Assembly (NCBI GenBank): GCA_910588405.1
Contig: CAJUPT010000002.1
Span: 1 to 64,000 of the forward strand
DNA from: an uncultured Lachnospiraceae bacterium
GTDB taxonomy: Bacteria; Bacillota; Clostridia; Lachnospirales; Lachnospiraceae
Direction: 5' to 3'
DNA: 64,000 bases
In this document: in pieces, positions 50,540-59,235 of the stretch
Numbering within the stretch: the stretch's first letter is position 1
Layout of the letters: each line of letters opens with the position of its first letter
Notes under the pieces: generated by a model
Told to the model about the DNA's origin: nothing
What the model saw: only the letters and a program-made list of their open reading frames with translations
The model's database searches: none
Program-made: the position numbers and the translations under genes

Positions 50540-52162
50540 TTATTTCAGCGTAATAGAATTCAGGTCAAAGATCTCGTCCAGACGGCCAGTAAACTGAATG
50601 TCGTCACTTACGCCGTAGGCAATTTTCAAATTCACCAGATTGGAATAAGGAACTTCTTCCGCCGCGATCTGCTGCGCCTCCTGAATCTGTTCGATCCGTT
50701 CCTCCAGATTCATGTTTGCCATGGCGCTGGTGTACAGCTCATTGACACGCGCATTGTCATAGTCAGTCTCGCCCATGGAGAAGTCTGGCGTGTAGCATGC
50801 GATGGCGTAAATACCGTCAAAGAAATTATCACCGAAGCAGTACATCGCCGCATCCTTAAATTCACGAGGGCTTAAAATATTCACATAGGTGGTAGAGTCA
50901 TACAGCTGCAGATCCACTTTGATACCCACATTTTCCTCCAGCATTGCAGCCACTGCCTGGCACACGTCGCCGTCCAGCATATAACGGCCATTGGAGCCTT
51001 CCAGGCCCAGTGTGAAACGGATGCCGTCCTCTCCCTTCGGATAGCCCGCGTCATCCAGCAGCTGATTTGCTTTGTCCACGTCGAAGTTATATTGGCCATA
51101 CAGGCTCTCATCCTGTCCTACCACGCCGTTCGCCACACGGGTCAGAGTCTGTACGCCTCCGCCGTCCAGCACTTTTTCCGCGATCAGCTTATCGTCGATG
51201 GCATAGTCGATGGCCTGACGCACACGGACATCCGCCGTTTCATTCCCTTCGCTGCACTTCATACCCAGCATGTATACGCGAGTTCCTTCGCCCAGCTGTA
51301 TGCTGGTGCCGTCATTGCTGTTCACACGATCCCATTCATTGGGGGACACATTGTTGATAATATCCACGCCGCCGGACAGCAGCTCACCCACACGGGTGGA
51401 TTCCTCCGGCAGTATCCGGAATATGACTTTGCTCCAGGTCGCGTTCACATCGTCATAGTAATCCAGGTTCGGCTCCATCACCATTTCCTGATCCTTGGTA
51501 TAGCTGACAAACTTATAAGGACCAGAGCCGACAGGCGCTTTCAGGAAACCGTCCATACCTACTTCTTCGATGTATTCTTTCGGCAAAATCTGTCCGCCTG
51601 ATTTGGACAGCAGCGCCTCCAAAGCCGGATAAGGCTCCCAGGTCTTAATATTAAAGTGATAGTCGTCGATCACTTCCACCGACTCCACGTTTTTCCAGTG
51701 CGGATATTCCATCAGCGTTTCATCCTTGGCGGCACGCTCGATGGAAAATTTTACATCCTCGGCAGTCAACGGATCTCCGTTATGGAACTTGGCATCTTCT
51801 CTCAGTGTGAATGTCCAGGTAGTGTCATCCACAATCTCATAATCCGTCACCAGATCTTTTACGATATTCATATCGTTGTCGCGGGACAGCAGCTTGCTGT
51901 ACATATTATCTATCACCGCTGTGGTGGCGCCGGACAGCAGCGCCTGGGGATCTACGGTCTGGGGATCTGCCGCAATGCCGATGGTCAGCACTCTGGCCTC
52001 CGCTCCGTCCGCACCGGCCTGGCTCTCGTCTTTTGCCGCGGTCGTTTCCACTCCCTGACCGCCGTCAGTCGTGCTCGCAGTGTCATCCTTCTTTCCGCAG
52101 CCTGCGGTCATGGCAGACAGCGTCAGAACAATTGTTAATAACAACGCAATTCTTTTTTTCAT
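50540..52162 (-). CDS. Dipeptide/oligopeptide-binding lipoprotein (family 5)
   Basis: A 540-residue solute-binding protein. The signal peptide KKRIALLLTIVLTLSAMTAGC gives a lipid-anchored Cys, then a short Ser/Thr/Asp linker. The family 5 signature appears as WTFTLREDAKFHNGDPLTAEDVKFSIERA, and the ATVSKAAA-type core follows. It catches peptides for the DppBCDF machine downstream. A GGAGGAGG site precedes the ATG. Substrate could also be a glycopeptide or another family 5 ligand such as nickel. Confidence 0.93.
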   Translation of the reverse strand: MKKRIALLLTIVLTLSAMTAGCGKKDDTASTTDGGQGVETTAAKDESQAGADGAEARVLTIGIAADPQTVDPQALLSGATTAVIDNMYSKLLSRDNDMNIVKDLVTDYEIVDDTTWTFTLREDAKFHNGDPLTAEDVKFSIERAAKDETLMEYPHWKNVESVEVIDDYHFNIKTWEPYPALEALLSKSGGQILPKEYIEEVGMDGFLKAPVGSGPYKFVSYTKDQEMVMEPNLDYYDDVNATWSKVIFRILPEESTRVGELLSGGVDIINNVSPNEWDRVNSNDGTSIQLGEGTRVYMLGMKCSEGNETADVRVRQAIDYAIDDKLIAEKVLDGGGVQTLTRVANGVVGQDESLYGQYNFDVDKANQLLDDAGYPKGEDGIRFTLGLEGSNGRYMLDGDVCQAVAAMLEENVGIKVDLQLYDSTTYVNILSPREFKDAAMYCFGDNFFDGIYAIACYTPDFSMGETDYDNARVNELYTSAMANMNLEERIEQIQEAQQIAAEEVPYSNLVNLKIAYGVSDDIQFTGRLDEIFDLNSITLK

Positions 52163-52281
52163 GTTCTTTCCTCCTCCTTTTCGGAAATATTTTTCGTTTT
52201 ATCAAAACAACCTTTCGTTGCCTTAATACATAATCGCACAGACTCCAAACATCTCTTTTTCCCTGTCTGTACCATATCCCT

Positions 52282-53643
52282 TTAATACTGGGACAATTCT
52301 TCCATCACGGCGCAGTTTATCTTGATCATCTCGATAAACGCGTCGCAGGCTAGATGCTCGTTGGGTGCATGAATATTAGCCGTGGCGGAGCTGGCGCCAA
52401 ACATGCCTGCCGGGATATCCGCTTTATGACAGAATGCATGCATCGGACTAGTGCCTCCGCTGGATACTTTCAGAGCCACCGGATGGTTGTACAGCTTTTC
52501 CAGGCCATTGATAATAGCTTTGGTAAAAGGAGCCTCCAGGTTAGAACGGAAGGCCGGCTCTCCGGAACCCTTGATCAGCTCCACATCCGTAAATCCGTGT
52601 CTGTCCAGATGGGCTCTGACCAGATCAAAAATATGGTCGGGGTCCATACCAGGTACAAGGCGAAAATCAATCTTTACGCTGGCCTCGGAAGGCAGCACCG
52701 TCTTTGAGCCGTCTCCCTGGAAACCGGAGGTAAAGCCGCAGATATTGCAGGTAGGCCGGAAATACAGGTCATATAACAGCTTCTTCTTGTCTGTCTCGCC
52801 ACCGATAAAGGCACCTACTCCCAGGTACTCCCTTATCCCTTCGGGATTGAAGGGGTCTGCATCAAGGTAACTCAGATCTGTTTCCGACGGAGGAATGATA
52901 TCGTCATAAAAACCGTCGATTAAAATCTCACCTTTCTCATTTTTCATGGAAGCCAGGGCATGAATCAGCCGCCAGGCCGGATTCGGCGCAATAGCCGCAT
53001 ACATAGAGTGTGCGTCCCTGGGCGCGGTTTTCACTTTCATGTATACATAGAGGAGACCTTTGACACCCATAGTCACCTCGCAGGGGCCGTCCTTCTCCTT
53101 CTCGCCGCCCTCCCACACATAACCGTCGCACTGAATCAGGTCAGGATGTGCGTCCGCGAATGCCCGGAGATTGGGGGAACCGATCTCCTCCTCACCCTCA
53201 AACACAAATTTGACATGGCAGGGCAGTGTACCGCAGGCTTTTTTCCATGCGTCCACGGCACAGATCCGGGTCATCAGTCCGTCTTTATTGTCCGCCACGC
53301 CGCGGGCATAGATTACGCCGTCCCTGATTTCAGCGGCAAAGGGGTCTGACTCCCACTGGTCGATGGGGTCCACCGGCTGCACATCATAATGGTCATAGCA
53401 GCCGTACACCCGGTCGCTTTCCCCTTCCAATTCCGCATAAATCACCGGATTGCCATCCGTGGGGATCAGCTCCGGCTCCACGCCGATTTTTCGTATCTGC
53501 TCTCGCACTAGCTCTATGGTCTCCGGTATACCCTCACCGGTCCCGGCCAGACTGGGCTGCCGGCACAGCCTGCACAGTTCTTCAATGTATTCTTCCCGGT
53601 GCGCATCTATATAATCCAATACTTTTTGTAATCTCTCTGTCAT
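52282..53643 (-). CDS. M20 family metallopeptidase (dipeptidase-like)
   Basis: A 453-residue zinc peptidase of the M20/CNDP-like group. Metal-binding residues are seen in YDHYDVQP, GVADNKG-type GVADNKDG and FEGEEEIGS, and the late histidine in NIHAPNE. A lid domain lies between about 185 and 315. Cytoplasmic cleavage of short peptides is likely, matching the peptide transporter next to it. The ATG at 53643 has better spacing to AAGGGG than the ATG six bases earlier. Confidence 0.93.
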   Translation of the reverse strand: MTERLQKVLDYIDAHREEYIEELCRLCRQPSLAGTGEGIPETIELVREQIRKIGVEPELIPTDGNPVIYAELEGESDRVYGCYDHYDVQPVDPIDQWESDPFAAEIRDGVIYARGVADNKDGLMTRICAVDAWKKACGTLPCHVKFVFEGEEEIGSPNLRAFADAHPDLIQCDGYVWEGGEKEKDGPCEVTMGVKGLLYVYMKVKTAPRDAHSMYAAIAPNPAWRLIHALASMKNEKGEILIDGFYDDIIPPSETDLSYLDADPFNPEGIREYLGVGAFIGGETDKKKLLYDLYFRPTCNICGFTSGFQGDGSKTVLPSEASVKIDFRLVPGMDPDHIFDLVRAHLDRHGFTDVELIKGSGEPAFRSNLEAPFTKAIINGLEKLYNHPVALKVSSGGTSPMHAFCHKADIPAGMFGASSATANIHAPNEHLACDAFIEMIKINCAVMEELSQY

Positions 53644-53743
53644 TTCCATACCCCTTACTTTGTTTGAAAATACTAACTTTGAAAGTACTAATATTTTCCG
53701 TCATTTTTAAATTCCACTGCCGTTCTCCCATCGCTGCAAGCAC

Positions 53744-54658
53744 TCAATGTCTGTCCTCTAGCCGCTTACTATTTTGCAGCTCCCCTGACTCCGGAAGAAT
53801 TTCCTGCCGGCGGGCTGCCAGATAGCTCCACACCCCTGCCCCTATCACCAGACATCCGCCCACGGCCGCGGCCGCCGTCACCCGTTCGCCCAGGAACAGC
53901 CGGCCGAACAACATGGAAAAAAGGATGCCGGAATATCCATATATATTAATCTCTCCCACCAGCGCCCGCTCATAGGCCCACATCTGCATCAGCTGTCCCA
54001 GTCCTCCAAAAAGGCCGATTCCGGCCAGACAAATCCACTGCCTGCCATCGGGCACCGTAAAATCTGTCAAAAGAAACGGAGCAGACATCAGCAGGCTCAC
54101 CGCTGAAAAATGAATGGCCACAGTCAGCGCATGCACCTTGTTTTTCAGCATTCCCAGGCAGACAGACGCCAATGCACTGAACAGAGAGGACAGCGCCGCC
54201 ATCGTGAACGTAAAGCCATCCCCGCTTAAACCACCGCCAGGAGCCGCCGTCAGAATGCCGCCTCCTATGGCCAGAAGCACTGCCAGATACTGCTCCCGGC
54301 CCACTCGCTCTCTTAAGACCACCGCCGCCAGAATTACCACCAGAAACCCGGAAGTACGGCCTATAATCATCAGGCTTCCCTGATCCCCGGTCTTCGCCGC
54401 TATAAACAGGAATACCACATTCAGGCAGCCGCACACAGACCAGGCCCACAAGAGAGGCTGCTGCCGCCGGGTCCCCAGAACCGAAATCCCCTTTCTCCAA
54501 ACCAGGGCATACAGTGCCAGACACATCACATTGCGGAAAAATACCTGCTCCATGGCCGGAATCTTTGCACATAGGCTGGAACTCAGCTGCATGGCCGAGA
54601 AGCAGGCGGCACTGGCCATCATCAGAACAATCGCTTCCTTTTTTGTTTTTTTATCCAT
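53744..54658 (-). CDS. EamA/DMT family transporter
   Basis: A 304-residue membrane protein of ten predicted spans made of two EamA repeats (about 10-140 and 155-285), the layout of drug/metabolite exporters. The segment RTSGFLVVILAAVVLRERVGREQ and its second-half copy GYSGILFSMLFGRLFLGERVTAAAAVGG show the duplicated ExG motif. The last residues (ILPESGELQNSK) are encoded by a fragment of repeat family B, so the natural end has been altered by repeat insertion. Its start overlaps or abuts the kinase stop; ATG at 54658 has a GAGG site. Substrate unknown. Confidence 0.88.
   Translation of the reverse strand: MDKKTKKEAIVLMMASAACFSAMQLSSSLCAKIPAMEQVFFRNVMCLALYALVWRKGISVLGTRRQQPLLWAWSVCGCLNVVFLFIAAKTGDQGSLMIIGRTSGFLVVILAAVVLRERVGREQYLAVLLAIGGGILTAAPGGGLSGDGFTFTMAALSSLFSALASVCLGMLKNKVHALTVAIHFSAVSLLMSAPFLLTDFTVPDGRQWICLAGIGLFGGLGQLMQMWAYERALVGEINIYGYSGILFSMLFGRLFLGERVTAAAAVGGCLVIGAGVWSYLAARRQEILPESGELQNSKRLEDRH
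53781..53810. repeat. Fragment of repeat family B within the EamA gene end
   Basis: The block CTGACTCCGGAAGAATTTCC matches CTGACTCTGGAATAATTTCC at position 11-30 of the window and the 101-bp units. It supplies C-terminal codons of the EamA gene. Confidence 0.6.
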
Positions 54659-54666
54659 CGCTGTCC

Positions 54667-56175
54667 TCACGATGATCTATGCATCAGCTCTTTTGTAGCC
54701 AGATACAGCTCCCTGTATATCTCTGCCATTTCAGTATATTTTTCATGGGCCTCCGGATCGGGATGGTACACGCAGCCAGGCTTAATTTGCCGCTTCAACT
54801 CGCTAAAGTTTTTAAGGCTGCCTGTCCCAATCGCCGTCATCAGCGCGTCTCCATAGCTGGCTCCCACGGTAATAGCCGGCACGTAAACTGGTCTGCCAAT
54901 AATATCTGCCACAATCTGCATCCACGGTCCGTTTTTCGTCCCTCCGCCCACGGCGGTAATATGAGTCACAGGCAGTCCCACCGCTTCCATCAGCTCCACG
55001 TTCTGGTTCAGGGAAAAACCCACGCCCTCCAAAGCCGCCCGGTAAATATGCCTCCGGTCATGCTCCATGGTCAGACCGAACAGCACACCCTTCGCTTTCG
55101 GATCGTTAATCGGCATCCGCTCTCCCGCCAGATAGGGCAGACAAATCAGTCCTTTGCTGCTGTCTGGCAACGTCTCTGTCATCGCGCCGTAAGCGTCAGG
55201 CCCACCCTGCTCCTGTGCATTCAGCAGATCTTCGTAGAAACAGTCTCGCACCCAACGGGTCAGTGTGCCGGCCGCATTGGTGCCTCCCGATACGCTGTAG
55301 GTTCCCGGCACTGTAAAATTACCGCCATGTACCCTTGTGTCCGTCACCGGTCGGTCGGCGCAGTAGTAGAAAAACAGCGACGATCCGAACTGAAACATCA
55401 CCTCGCCCGGTTCCACGATTCCCACACTGACAGCCTCCGATGTCGAATCCCCCGTTCCGACGATTACCGGAGTTCCTTCCAGAAGGCCGGTCTCCTGAGC
55501 CGCCTGCGCCGTAACAGTTCCGGCCAGCTCCGTTACCTCCCGACACTGACACAGTTGGTCAGGCCGGCAGTAAAGGCTGCATTCTTCTTCATCTACGGAA
55601 CCATCCTCCCGGTACAGTGGCCGAAAAGCTGCCTTCCCAAGAAACTGGTCGATCACATAATTTCCGGTCAGCTTCGCTGTAATATAAGAGGAGCCGGTTA
55701 GAAATTTAAAGGTCTTTTCATATACCTCCGGTTCCTTACGGCGAACCCACAAAATTTTGCAGGCCACATCATCGGAACAGAGAGGATGTCCAAACCGTTC
55801 CAGTACGCCTGTCTCGCCATAATGCGCCGTCAGCCATTCCATTTCTTCAGTGCATCTGGCGTCTATGCCATACAGAATCGCCTTCCGCAGCGGCCTGCAT
55901 GCTTCATCCACCGGCAGACAGTCACAGCCCAGCACACTGGCCCCTACGCCGATGATCTGCTCCGGGCCGATTCCCTGCTTTTCCATCAGTCCACGAGATA
56001 CCTGGCAGAAATCATGCCACCAGACGGCCTCGGCATCGTGCTCAAAGTAACCGGGCGCAGGATTCTCCATCACATGCTTTACCGCGCAGGTGCATGCCAC
56101 CTGATAATGCTCGTCCACCAGCACACCTTTTGTCTCAAAGCTTCCGATATCGATTCCTAGATAATATCGCGCCAT
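54667..56175 (-). CDS. FGGY family carbohydrate kinase
   Basis: A 502-residue ASKHA-fold kinase of the xylulokinase/gluconokinase group. The N-terminal phosphate-binding loop is YLGIDIGSFETKGVLVDE; the second domain has GTGDSTSEAVSVG and AVGGGTKNGPWMQIVADIIGRPV, the FGGY signature region. It would phosphorylate a sugar or polyol in the cytoplasm. The ATG at 56175 has a GAGAGAAAG stretch upstream. It lies between a BtpA/SgcQ protein and an EamA transporter behind a GntR-controlled promoter, so a pathway for one sugar derivative is likely; the substrate is unknown. Confidence 0.92.
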   Translation of the reverse strand: MARYYLGIDIGSFETKGVLVDEHYQVACTCAVKHVMENPAPGYFEHDAEAVWWHDFCQVSRGLMEKQGIGPEQIIGVGASVLGCDCLPVDEACRPLRKAILYGIDARCTEEMEWLTAHYGETGVLERFGHPLCSDDVACKILWVRRKEPEVYEKTFKFLTGSSYITAKLTGNYVIDQFLGKAAFRPLYREDGSVDEEECSLYCRPDQLCQCREVTELAGTVTAQAAQETGLLEGTPVIVGTGDSTSEAVSVGIVEPGEVMFQFGSSLFFYYCADRPVTDTRVHGGNFTVPGTYSVSGGTNAAGTLTRWVRDCFYEDLLNAQEQGGPDAYGAMTETLPDSSKGLICLPYLAGERMPINDPKAKGVLFGLTMEHDRRHIYRAALEGVGFSLNQNVELMEAVGLPVTHITAVGGGTKNGPWMQIVADIIGRPVYVPAITVGASYGDALMTAIGTGSLKNFSELKRQIKPGCVYHPDPEAHEKYTEMAEIYRELYLATKELMHRSS

Positions 56176-56269
56176 TTTCTTTCTCTCACTTTTCACTTCG
56201 TATGCTCCCGTTATCCCGCTGTGTCCGATTTGTGAAATCCCGAAGACACATCTGCTCCGTCCTTTCCTG

Positions 56270-57076
56270 CTACAGCGTCTCCCGGAATGCTTTCACCACC
56301 TTCATAAATTCTACGACCCGCTCAGGATCTACATTATTTTCAAATTTGCCGTCCTTCTTGAAAGTGGTGCCCACGCACGCGCCGTCGGAACTGCTAAGCT
56401 TCTCTACGGCGGTCTGTGCATTACAGCCAGTGTTGCAGAATACGGGTGTGTCGCCTGCCACAGACCGCACCAGCGCAATGGCGTCCGTGCTGGTCTCGCT
56501 TCCCGCAGAGGCGCCAGATACACACAAACCGTCCGGCGAACAGTGGAACAGAATCGATTTGGTAATCACCCGGATATCCCGCTCTACCAAATAGGCATCG
56601 GATTCCGGATTTACCTTATATAACATTTTCAGATGATCCAGTCCCAGCGCTTTTTTCCTGCGAACCACAGCGGCCACATCAGTGTTCACCACGCCATTTT
56701 CTCCCATATAGGCGCCGGTAAACGCACTGCGAATAAAAGAAGCGCCGGTGGAGGCCGCCAGCTCCAGGCTGGCCATCGGATTTAATACCACATTCACGCC
56801 AAATGGAATCCTGATGAATTCCTTTAATCTGCCCACCAGATAGCCCATGGCGCCGATGGTGACTGGATCTGCATTGATCTGATAGGGCAGCGAAAACTCA
56901 TTGGCGATCAGAACGCCGTCCACGCCGCCATCCTGCAGCCCGTTCAGGTCCTCCAGCGCCTGACGGTATACCCCCTCCATATCGCCGCCGTACAACGGAT
57001 CACCAGGCAGCGCCTGCAGATGCAGCAGCGCAATAATCGGTTTTTCTACACCGAACATTTCTTTTGTCCATGTCAT
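56270..57076 (-). CDS. BtpA/SgcQ family protein
   Basis: A 268-residue TIM-barrel protein. The block PIIALLHLQALPGDPLY at the start, GVDGVLIANEFSLPY, and the late GNTG-like VFCNTGCN and VGTTFKKDG fit the BtpA/SgcQ family, whose name-giving member supports photosystem I in cyanobacteria while others sit in sugar operons of unknown reaction. ATG at 57076 follows GGGGG at good spacing; the frame opens at 57097. First gene of the GntR-adjacent operon. Confidence 0.85.
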   Translation of the reverse strand: MTWTKEMFGVEKPIIALLHLQALPGDPLYGGDMEGVYRQALEDLNGLQDGGVDGVLIANEFSLPYQINADPVTIGAMGYLVGRLKEFIRIPFGVNVVLNPMASLELAASTGASFIRSAFTGAYMGENGVVNTDVAAVVRRKKALGLDHLKMLYKVNPESDAYLVERDIRVITKSILFHCSPDGLCVSGASAGSETSTDAIALVRSVAGDTPVFCNTGCNAQTAVEKLSSSDGACVGTTFKKDGKFENNVDPERVVEFMKVVKAFRETL

Positions 57077-57173
57077 ATTCATTTCCCCCATTTTCATTGA
57101 TAAATTCTTAAAAATTGTTTTTCCGGATTTGGACCATTTTTGTCAATTCTGCCAGTTATATCCTCTTGTCATC

Positions 57174-57206
57174 TTATAATGTATTATAACGTTATATCAT
57201 TATAAT
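57174..57206. promoter_or_regulatory. Operator-like palindromes over the btpA-operon promoter
   Basis: GTATTATAAC (57181-57190) is a GT-N6-AC palindrome-like site, joined to TATAACGTTATA and to TTATAATG/CATTATAA arms further out. The cluster overlaps the -10 box and start point of the leftward promoter, as expected for repression by the GntR protein. Confidence 0.5.
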
Positions 57207-57230
57207 ATATTTTATCACATAATATGTCAA
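57202..57230 (-). promoter_or_regulatory. Sigma-A promoter of the btpA-FGGY operon
   Basis: On the minus strand TTGACA is followed after 17 bases by TATTAT, about 125 bases before the gene. Confidence 0.8.
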
Positions 57231-57268
57231 TAGTTTTTGATTATTTTCTACAAATTTCTAAATATTCT

Positions 57269-57297
57269 TGACAAGTTTTATTTTTTTCACTATCTTA
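57269..57297 (+). promoter_or_regulatory. Sigma-A promoter of the gntR gene
   Basis: TTGACA is followed after 17 bases by TATCTT. The perfect palindrome GTATTAATAC at 57302-57311, just past the -10 box, resembles the site on the other side (GTATTATAAC) and suggests autoregulation. Confidence 0.75.
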
Positions 57298-57381
57298 TAT
57301 TGTATTAATACGTCTTATTTGAATTGTTATTCCGACAATTTTTTTAGAACAATGAAATCGGGGAAGGAAAACAGAAAAGAG

Positions 57382-58098
57382 ATGAAACTGAACGAAGAGG
57401 ACATTCTGCCGCTGTACAAACAGCTGAGCGAAACCATCGGAAATGATATTTTATCCGGAGAGTATCCGGAGGGAAGCCGGCTGCCTTCTGAAGCAGAGCT
57501 GAGTAAATACTATCAGGTAAGCCGCATCACGGTCCGGGCCGCCTTAAAGGAGCTGGCCGAGGCAGACCTGGTCGTCAGGAAACAGGGAAAAGGCACATTT
57601 GTCGGAAAGAAAAAGCTATCCCGTGACCTGTCCACCGCCAACAGCTTCACGCAGGCCTGCTTAGAGATGAACCGCATCCCCGGCGCCCGGCTGATTTCCT
57701 CTAGCTTAGAGCCGGCCACAGAAGCCGACTGCGAATTTTTCCGTCTCCCTTACGACGCGCAGCTTGTCTGTCTGCGCCGTCTCCGCTATGCCAGCGGCAT
57801 TCCCATGTCAGTGGAGGAGGACCGGTTTCCGATCCGGTATTCTTTCCTGCTGAATGAAGATATGAACAATATTTCACTGCTGGACCTGCTGCGCGAAAAA
57901 TACAATATCACTTTTCACGATATCCACAGGACCATCGAAGTCGTATATGCGCCAGGCCATATCGCCAAACTGCTGAATTGCAGCACAAGAACACCTATGA
58001 TGTATATTGTCAGTACCGGTTTGGAGACTATGAGCAATATGCCGGGACAGCGGTCATTACAGTACATTATCGGGGAGAATTTTAAGCTTACAATTTAG
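57382..58098 (+). CDS. GntR family transcriptional regulator with UTRA domain (HutC subfamily)
   Basis: A 238-residue regulator. The N-terminal winged helix (about 5-70: PLYKQLSETIGNDILSGEYPEGSRLPSEAELSKYY...SRITVRAALKEL) is followed by a ligand-binding UTRA domain (about 95-235). These proteins usually bind a phosphorylated sugar or metabolite and release DNA. Start could also be the ATG at 57352; neither has a strong ribosome binding site. Transcribed divergently from the BtpA/FGGY/EamA/peptide operon, it probably controls that operon and itself. Confidence 0.92.
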   Translation: MKLNEEDILPLYKQLSETIGNDILSGEYPEGSRLPSEAELSKYYQVSRITVRAALKELAEADLVVRKQGKGTFVGKKKLSRDLSTANSFTQACLEMNRIPGARLISSSLEPATEADCEFFRLPYDAQLVCLRRLRYASGIPMSVEEDRFPIRYSFLLNEDMNNISLLDLLREKYNITFHDIHRTIEVVYAPGHIAKLLNCSTRTPMMYIVSTGLETMSNMPGQRSLQYIIGENFKLTI

Positions 58099-58172
58099 AG
58101 CTGCGTATGGGTGCAGACCGCTGAAAAAGCATCATTTTCGGAATCAAATTTCCAAAACAGGCCCCCCATTAC

Positions 58173-58201
58173 TTGTCAGAATAAAAAAGTAATGCTATAA
58201 T
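58173..58201 (+). promoter_or_regulatory. Sigma-A promoter of the small membrane protein gene
   Basis: TTGTCA is followed after 17 bases by TATAAT, about 40 bases before the ATG at 58241. Confidence 0.8.
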
Positions 58202-58240
58202 AGTGAATTGGTACATACATTACGACAGGAGGAAAAAGTC

Positions 58241-58687
58241 ATGCCACTCATTGCCAAGATATTGCTCGTCATTCTAATCGTCCTGGCCGTTATTTTTGTC
58301 ATCCTGATGTTTGTGGGCAGAAAGCTGCAGAAACGCCAGGTGGAACAACAGGCTCTGATGGAGCAGATGGCCCAGACGGTTTCTATGCTGATCATAGACA
58401 AGAAAAAGATGAAGTTAAAAGACGCAGGGCTTCCAAAACAGGTGTATGAACAGACGCCCAAATATCTGCGGGGAACCAAAGCTCCCGTGGTAAAAGCAAA
58501 GATCGGCCCCAAAATTATGACCCTGTTATGCGACCAGGCGGTATTCGAAATACTTCCCATAAAAACAGAAGTAAAAGCCGTGGTCAGCGGCCTGTACATC
58601 ACCAGCGTGAAAAACATCCGCGGCTCCGTGGTACAGAAACCAAAAAAGAAAAAGTTCTTGGATCGTTTCAGAAAACAGAAAGCATAA
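58241..58687 (+). CDS. Small single-span membrane protein of unknown function
   Basis: A 148-residue protein. One hydrophobic segment (about 5-30, IAKILLVILIVLAVIFVILMFVG) anchors it with the rest in the cytoplasm by the positive-inside rule. The cytoplasmic part starts with a Gln-rich stretch (KLQKRQVEQQALMEQ), has a compact middle (LLCDQAVFEILPIKTEVKAVVSGLYI) and ends with a very basic tail rich in Lys and Arg. An AGGAGG site and its own promoter support it. I do not recognise the family. Confidence 0.8.
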   Translation: MPLIAKILLVILIVLAVIFVILMFVGRKLQKRQVEQQALMEQMAQTVSMLIIDKKKMKLKDAGLPKQVYEQTPKYLRGTKAPVVKAKIGPKIMTLLCDQAVFEILPIKTEVKAVVSGLYITSVKNIRGSVVQKPKKKKFLDRFRKQKA

Positions 58688-58736
58688 AAAATATGTCCGC
58701 TCTCTCTTTTAAGCAACAGAGACGGACATATTTTTA
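58688..58736. terminator. Bidirectional terminator between convergent genes
   Basis: AAATATGTCCG faces CGGACATATTT, with A and T runs on both sides (CTCT/AGAG pairing continues inside). It serves the small membrane protein gene and the DUF1934 gene. Confidence 0.75.
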
Positions 58737-58774
58737 TTTCTTAGGCAGCATCCAGGCTGACAGCCAAATCTCCT

Positions 58775-59209
58775 CTATCCTTTTGTCCGGCCGACCGCTT
58801 CCACACGGATCAGGTTATGGGCCACATACTCATAGTTCACTTCCATCGCATAAATGGCCGAAAAACGGATACTCTCCTCTGTGATCTCACAGGTTAGCTC
58901 CTCCACCTTCGTCCCCACGGAAATCTGCCCATATGGCGTCGTATAGACAAACTGGTAGCTTTTTCCCTGCTCCAGATTGATCTGCGCGTTGATCACCCCT
59001 TTTTTGGTGATCCGCACCCGTTTTCCACCATCCATGATTTTAATCGTATTTCTGGTCGGCTCATCGAAGCCTTCCAGCATTTCTTTATAATAAATATAAT
59101 GATTTCCATTTTTCCGATGGTAAATTCCCGTCGTCACGACTTCCATCTCGTCGGCGTCCTCCCCGTCATACTGGCGGCCCAACACCCGTACTATAATCTC
59201 TTTTTCCAT
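58775..59209 (-). CDS. DUF1934 (YwiB-like) protein
   Basis: A 144-residue calycin-like beta-barrel family protein without known activity. The conserved NGNHYIYYKEMLEGFDEPTRNTIKI and TPYGQISVGTKVEELTCEI regions are visible. A GAGG site precedes the start. It follows ddl by 26 bases and is likely co-transcribed. Confidence 0.85.
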   Translation of the reverse strand: MEKEIIVRVLGRQYDGEDADEMEVVTTGIYHRKNGNHYIYYKEMLEGFDEPTRNTIKIMDGGKRVRITKKGVINAQINLEQGKSYQFVYTTPYGQISVGTKVEELTCEITEESIRFSAIYAMEVNYEYVAHNLIRVEAVGRTKG

Positions 59210-59235
59210 ACCATCCTCTATCTGCTTGATTCATT

